Assembly (NCBI RefSeq): GCF_001426865.1
Contig: NZ_LMFO01000003.1
Span: 124,723 to 188,722, forward strand
DNA length: 64,000 nt
Reading direction: 5' to 3'
Origin: Paenibacillus sp. Root52
GTDB taxonomy: Bacteria > Bacillota > Bacilli > Paenibacillales > Paenibacillaceae
How positions within the stretch are numbered: the first letter of the stretch is position 1; each line of letters starts with the position of its first letter. Positions 60,213 to 64,000 of the stretch are shown here, one piece after another. Below the pieces are notes generated by a model. It had not been told where the DNA came from. It saw only the letters and a program-made list of their open reading frames with translations, and searched no databases. Position numbers and translations under genes: made by a program.

Positions 60213-61943
60213 TTGAGTAGAAAAAACAGATATACACGTCAGAAACGTCGCTCGTTCTGGCCTGGTTTACTTGGGGCTTGTATCGTTGCGGGTGCTGCTT
60301 ACTGGCTCATTACGAATGTATGGCTTAATCCAACTTATGAAGAGCCCGATTGGATTGGGATGAAACAACCTATTTTTGTAGAAGGACAGCGTATGGAAGG
60401 GCAGGCTTCAGGTTCAGGAAACGAGCTCAAGCTACCCATTAGCGTACTGCAGGATGTAATTGATCCAGGCATTCGTTATGAAGCTGCTACAGGTGATATT
60501 ATACTTGCTTCACCCCAACGAGTGCTGCATATGAAGGTAGACAGCACACAAGCAGAATTGAATCATAAGGACTTTCCGATGTCGGTAAAGCCGGAGGTAG
60601 TAGGGGATGAAGCCTATATTCCGCTTAAACCATTGAAGGAGGTCTATGGCATATCTATACAAGAAGATTCTACAACCGGTGCAGTTTTACTTATGCGTGG
60701 GGGAGATACCATACAATATGCTACGGTGAATACTGGATCGACCAAAGCAGATAAGACGGTTCCGCTGTACAAGCAAGGGGGAGAGCGTTCTCCTATAATT
60801 GCCGATATGCTGCAAGATGACCGAGTGAGGGTGTGGCAGACGGGGGATGAACAAAGTTTTGTACAGCTCGACAATGGATATGCCGGTTACATGGACAACA
60901 AAAACATTACCCTTACTGAGCAAAAGGAGCTGGACAAGCCCCAATTCACACTTACTGCAGCTGAGAAGAAATGGCAGACTAAGCCTGTAAACTTGGTATG
61001 GGAGGCAGTCTATAATCGGCAACCAGACATTTCGTCTATTGGCAAGTTGCCAGGAGTGAATGTAGTTAGTCCAACCTGGTTCCATATTACAGATGGGCAA
61101 GGTAACCTGAGAAGTAAGGCAGATAAGAGCTACGTCAACTGGGCTCACCGCTCTGGCAAGGAAGTATGGGGATTGATCGACAATAGTTTTGATCCGGATA
61201 TTACGAAGGAAGCAATGGCAACGTATGAGACACGTACTCATATTATTGAGCAGATGTTAACGTATGCGCAGACCTATCAGCTGGACGGGATCAATATTGA
61301 TTTTGAGAATGTCTATACAGATGACGGACCTAACATAACTCAATTTGTGCGTGAAATTAAAGCGATGGCACGTATTCATGGTTTGATGCTCTCTGTTGAT
61401 GTAACGCCAAAATCCAACAGTGAGATGTGGTCAGCTTTTCTAGATCGTCGTTCACTGGGATCCTTCGCTGACTATATTGTTGTGATGGCTTATGATGAAC
61501 ACTGGGCTGCAAGTCCAAAGGCGGGATCAGTAGCATCACTGCCATGGACAGAGGCATCTATGCGCCGTATTTTAGAAGAAGACGAAGTGCCTGCCAATAA
61601 ATTAATTATGGCCGTTCCGTTATACACACGGATATGGACTGAAGAGAAGAATGAACAGGGAGAAATCAAGGTGTCTTCGAAGGCAGTAGGTATGAATACT
61701 GTTACAGATCTGATTAAGGAAAAGAAATTAAAGCCTGTGCTGGATCAAGCCAGTGGACAGAACTATGTGGAATATGAGGAAGATGGCGCAACGAAGAAAA
61801 TATGGATAGAAGACGCCGTGTCTCTCCAGGCACGTGTGGATCTGATTGATTCGCTGGAACTGGGCGGCGTTGCTGCGTGGAACCGTAGTTTTGCAAACGC
61901 CTCTGCCTGGGAAGTGCTGAAACAAGCTGGCTATGGCAAATGA
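60213..61943 (+). CDS. Membrane-anchored family 18 glycoside hydrolase-like protein
   Basis: A 576-residue protein from TTG 60213, with CGGAGG upstream; ATG 60192 lies before the site. One N-terminal helix (FWPGLLGACIVAGAAYWLI) anchors it outside. Residues 50-170 resemble a copper-amine-oxidase-like N-domain, about 175-235 an SH3-like domain, and 265-576 a GH18 barrel with DGINIDFE at 358-365; E365 is the catalytic acid, and N361 replaces one of the usual aspartates. Paenibacillus and Bacillus homologues (YdhD/YaaH/SleL type) act on peptidoglycan of spores or cell wall. It splits the perR-ygzB pair that is adjacent in B. subtilis. Confidence 0.83.
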   Translation: MSRKNRYTRQKRRSFWPGLLGACIVAGAAYWLITNVWLNPTYEEPDWIGMKQPIFVEGQRMEGQASGSGNELKLPISVLQDVIDPGIRYEAATGDIILASPQRVLHMKVDSTQAELNHKDFPMSVKPEVVGDEAYIPLKPLKEVYGISIQEDSTTGAVLLMRGGDTIQYATVNTGSTKADKTVPLYKQGGERSPIIADMLQDDRVRVWQTGDEQSFVQLDNGYAGYMDNKNITLTEQKELDKPQFTLTAAEKKWQTKPVNLVWEAVYNRQPDISSIGKLPGVNVVSPTWFHITDGQGNLRSKADKSYVNWAHRSGKEVWGLIDNSFDPDITKEAMATYETRTHIIEQMLTYAQTYQLDGINIDFENVYTDDGPNITQFVREIKAMARIHGLMLSVDVTPKSNSEMWSAFLDRRSLGSFADYIVVMAYDEHWAASPKAGSVASLPWTEASMRRILEEDEVPANKLIMAVPLYTRIWTEEKNEQGEIKVSSKAVGMNTVTDLIKEKKLKPVLDQASGQNYVEYEEDGATKKIWIEDAVSLQARVDLIDSLELGGVAAWNRSFANASAWEVLKQAGYGK

Positions 61944-62037
61944 ACTTATTCTAACTCATCATTGTTACACCATTAAGAATCTAATGAACAAGCAATGGAC
62001 TTATAATCTTCGTTTCATTAATCCAATTGTAGAATAC

Positions 62038-62073
62038 AAAAAGACCCGGAGTAATCATTCCGGGTCTTTTTGT
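62038..62073 (+). terminator. Terminator after the GH18 gene
   Basis: AAAAAGACCCGGA / TCCGGGTCTTTTT, with loop GTAATCAT. Confidence 0.9.
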
Positions 62074-62157
62074 TATTGAAATCTTGTGGGTACTAACAAC
62101 GTTCGCGAATGATGGGTATCTAAGGAGCTGAGTGTATCTTTCTCGGCTGTATAATTC

Positions 62158-62529
62158 CTAGTCTGTACTTGAAGGAGAAGGCGCTTTCAGTTGTGGGGCG
62201 ATCGTATTGGCCTGCTTGGGATCTAGGGTGAGGATGGTATGACAGAACATGCAACGATCTGTTTTGCCCAGCATTTTGGTTAATTTGCCGCACTCTGGAC
62301 AATCAACTTGCACGGCACTCGTTGACAGCATGCCTGCCCAAAAGTAGATCGCTAGACTAGCCAGCATAGCAATCAGCCCAATAACGAGTCCTACAGCAGC
62401 AAATATCTTGCCAGCATGTCCCCAGAATACAATTCCGGCCGTACCCAGGACCATTAGACCCATACCTAGCATGGTAAGCAACAGTCCCCAAGTGCGAAAA
62501 GCATTAATTTTAGCTGATTTAAAAATCAT
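62158..62529 (-). CDS. ygzB: YgzB family membrane protein with zinc ribbon
   Basis: A 123-residue protein: two hydrophobic helices (WGLLLTMLGMGLMVLGTAGIVFW and IFAAVGLVIGLIAMLASLAIYFW) and a C-terminal zinc ribbon CPECGKLTKMLGKTDRCMFC. This is the UPF0295/YgzB family, found next to perR in Bacillus. Function unknown. Here it is transcribed opposite to perR and ygxA. No clear RBS stands out (AGGAGC, eight bases before ATG). Confidence 0.9.
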   Translation of the reverse strand: MIFKSAKINAFRTWGLLLTMLGMGLMVLGTAGIVFWGHAGKIFAAVGLVIGLIAMLASLAIYFWAGMLSTSAVQVDCPECGKLTKMLGKTDRCMFCHTILTLDPKQANTIAPQLKAPSPSSTD

Positions 62530-62651
62530 GAAAAATGCTCCTAACGTATGAGTAGTATCGTATCTGGAAAAGAAGGAAACTTCAGCCTGCTTGTAGAATT
62601 ATATTATAACTGACTTGGCGCATATCTGCCATGAATTGTATGGAGGGACTC

Positions 62652-63533
62652 GTGGAATTAAAGAACCTAGCTTTTTTATCCGGACAGTCGGAAGAGACGG
62701 GAGCAGTTGGGGCTATCGCTTATTCCCACCCGGGAGAGCGATTCCACGGCTCCCTGATTCAGGATTTCGAATTGCTTGTACTTATTATATGTGAATCAGA
62801 TGAGGTTGCATCCAAGGTAGGGCACTATAAATATGGTGATCTGCGTTATCAGATTATGTATGCAAGTAGACACGAGCTGCGAAGCAGTGTGATTACAGGG
62901 GACAATGACAACATGATGCAATGTCTGATAGAAGGAGAGATCATCTGGGAAGTTGACGGTGCCATAAGTGCACTGCGAGATGAGTTATCTACTTTTAGCA
63001 AAGAATTGCGAGAGCAAAAGCTTCTACATGAATTCGCTAGTTTTCTTAGAATGTATGTGGAGTCGAAACGCTACATTCAGGAAGGGCATGTGGTAGATGC
63101 GTATTATAATGTACTTGAGGCTCTAGGGAACTGGGCTAGAATCGTATTAATCGAACAGGGGATATACCCGGATCATGCTGTCTGGACACATGTACAGAGC
63201 TTGGATCGAGCATTGTGGAAGCTATATCAGGAACTTACCGTCAGCTCAGAGACACTGGAGCAACGTGTGGAGCTTGTTCTACTAGCCTGCGAGTTCTCTG
63301 TCATGTCCAAAATGAGTGAATGCTCGGGACTGCTTCTACGTGTGCTAGGTAGCCGTAAAGAACCTTGGAGTATGGATGAACTTGTACATCATCCTCAATT
63401 AAGGTTTGTTGCCAAAGATCTTCCGCTTATTCTGCGTAAGCTGGTTTTCCGTTCATTAGTAAAAGAATCACCTGGCTGGCCTTCCTTGATTGGGGGAGAA
63501 GGGCGCGAGATCCGTTACTGGATTGAGAATTAA
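62652..63533 (+). CDS. ygxA: Nucleotidyltransferase-like protein YgxA
   Basis: A 293-residue cytoplasmic protein from GTG 62652 (GGAGGG upstream); ATG 62631 has no site. The N-terminal 100 residues recall a nucleotidyltransferase-fold strand pattern with FELLVLIICESDE, but the canonical catalytic GS..D.D signature is not clear, so it may be inactive. The helical C-terminal two thirds (YNVLEALGNWARIVLIEQGIYPDHAVW) resembles HEPN-type bundles. The family and the place just before an rRNA operon follow B. subtilis ygxA-rrnD. Function unknown. Confidence 0.82.
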   Translation: MELKNLAFLSGQSEETGAVGAIAYSHPGERFHGSLIQDFELLVLIICESDEVASKVGHYKYGDLRYQIMYASRHELRSSVITGDNDNMMQCLIEGEIIWEVDGAISALRDELSTFSKELREQKLLHEFASFLRMYVESKRYIQEGHVVDAYYNVLEALGNWARIVLIEQGIYPDHAVWTHVQSLDRALWKLYQELTVSSETLEQRVELVLLACEFSVMSKMSECSGLLLRVLGSRKEPWSMDELVHHPQLRFVAKDLPLILRKLVFRSLVKESPGWPSLIGGEGREIRYWIEN

Positions 63534-63564
63534 ATGACTGCTGCACTCAACAGTTTTACTGTGT

Positions 63565-63597
63565 AAAAAAGAGGAGGGGAAACCTTCCTTTTTTGTT
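63565..63597 (+). terminator. Terminator of ygxA
   Basis: AAGAGGAGG and CCTTCCTTTT pair with one wobble around GGAAA, followed by TTTTG. Confidence 0.6.
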
Positions 63598-63621
63598 TGT
63601 TTAATAATTTATAAAAAAATG

Positions 63622-63651
63622 TTGACTCTTAATTATGATTTGTGATACATT
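63622..63651 (+). promoter_or_regulatory. rRNA operon promoter 1
   Basis: TTGACT-N18-TACATT in an AT-rich context; the tandem arrangement with the next promoter is typical of rRNA operons. Confidence 0.65.
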
Positions 63652-63753
63652 ATATTTCGTTCCTCAAACGAAGAATGTTGTAACAGACAGTCAGATTCTG
63701 CTGAAGAACATCGAGAACAAAATGCTTCGAAAAAAGAAGTTAAAAAAAAGTTC

Positions 63754-63783
63754 TTGACGAAAACGAACGAAATGTGTTACATT
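63754..63783 (+). promoter_or_regulatory. rRNA operon promoter 2
   Basis: TTGACG-N18-TACATT, preceded by an A-rich stretch (TTAAAAAAAAG) like an UP element. A TTGACA at 63809 lacks a good -10. Confidence 0.65.
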
Positions 63784-63784
63784 A

Positions 63785-64000
63785 TAAAAGTCGCCGCTGA
63801 AAACGTGGTTGACACGAAAATGAGTAACATGATTCAAGTTTGATCTTTGAAAACTGAACAACGAGTGAGTAACGATCTTGCTTGCAAGATCGACGCTGAG
63901 AAATCGTACATGTCTTCGGACTGGATGATTTTGAAGCACAAATGAGATTTTTAATCTCGTCAGTTTCAAAATGAGCTAATCGCTCTTTTCAATACTTTAT
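63785..64000 (+). other. Leader of an rRNA operon, cut just before or within the first bases of 16S rRNA
   Basis: The sequence TGATCTTTGAAAACTGAAC at 63841 is a boxA-like antitermination element shared by Firmicute rRNA leaders. Hairpins follow: CGATCTTGC/GCAAGATCG and GAGATTTTTAATCTC. The window ends CAATACTTTAT; from memory the mature 16S of Bacilli begins TTTAT(T/C)GGAGAGTTTG, so only its first few bases could be present. Confidence 0.8.

Noticed and set aside
62598-62620. TTATATTATAA upstream of ygxA as a PerR box
   Set aside because: It needs a one-base insertion to match TTATAATnATTATAA and is more simply an AT-rich -10 region between divergent genes.

Overview
The window reads as a chromosomal segment of a Paenibacillus-type Firmicute. 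Supporting signs are strong purine-rich ribosome binding sites with many GTG/TTG starts, an S-layer-homology protein, the sporulation protein YyaC, a CydS-type small subunit behind cydAB, a lysine riboswitch, a sigB operon and a sigY operon. At the right edge perR-(GH18)-ygzB-ygxA runs into an rRNA-operon leader, the same neighbourhood as in Bacillus subtilis. No phage, plasmid, transposase or CRISPR array is visible. Apart from non-coding repeats and one GC-rich patch, it is core chromosome.

Layout. 0-8.4 kb: end of a glycosyltransferase, KDPG aldolase, a membrane-anchored hydrolase, a YcdB/SLH surface protein, a secreted transglutaminase-like protein, and a lysine permease transcribed leftward behind an L-box riboswitch. 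8.4-14.4 kb: a CvfC/YpgR-like HEAT protein and a divergent OmpR-type regulator / PAS histidine kinase pair. 14.5-17.2 kb: cytochrome bd oxidase cydA-cydB-cydS. 17.3-24.9 kb: metallo-beta-lactamase-fold hydrolase, ABC-F protein, CDF transporter and small envelope or stress proteins (YtjA, YtxG, YflT types). 25.3-34.5 kb: a receiver-PP2C phosphatase, a large three-receiver hybrid kinase, a CheR-type methyltransferase, a second hybrid kinase, then rsbV-rsbW-sigB. 34.6-37.9 kb: CorA-like transporter and stress-type membrane proteins (DUF5665, YtxH, GlsB/YeaQ, PAP2). 38-45 kb: housekeeping enzymes and intergenic repeats. 45-47.5 kb: an O-antigen-ligase/TPR membrane protein with a GC-rich core. 48-52 kb: DedA, thioredoxin-like and glyoxalase-II-like genes, a candidate small RNA and the sigY operon. 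52.6-55.9 kb: gatCAB. 56-64 kb: GNAT, MgtC, DUF4097, perR, GH18, ygzB, ygxA and the rRNA leader.

How it works together. The central module fits the Bacillus cereus type of sigma-B control: hybrid kinase (RsbK) to receiver-phosphatase (RsbY) to RsbV, with a CheR-like modifier (RsbM). Around it I find sequences of the form GTTTNN-N14-GG(G/T)T(A/T)(A/T) upstream of rsbV, ytxG, ytjA, yflT and the PAP2 gene, with weaker ones upstream of the GlsB/YtxH pair, an MBL gene and one membrane protein. This suggests a local sigma-B regulon. Two repeat families sit between genes; one copy appears to have replaced the end of the YtxH reading frame.
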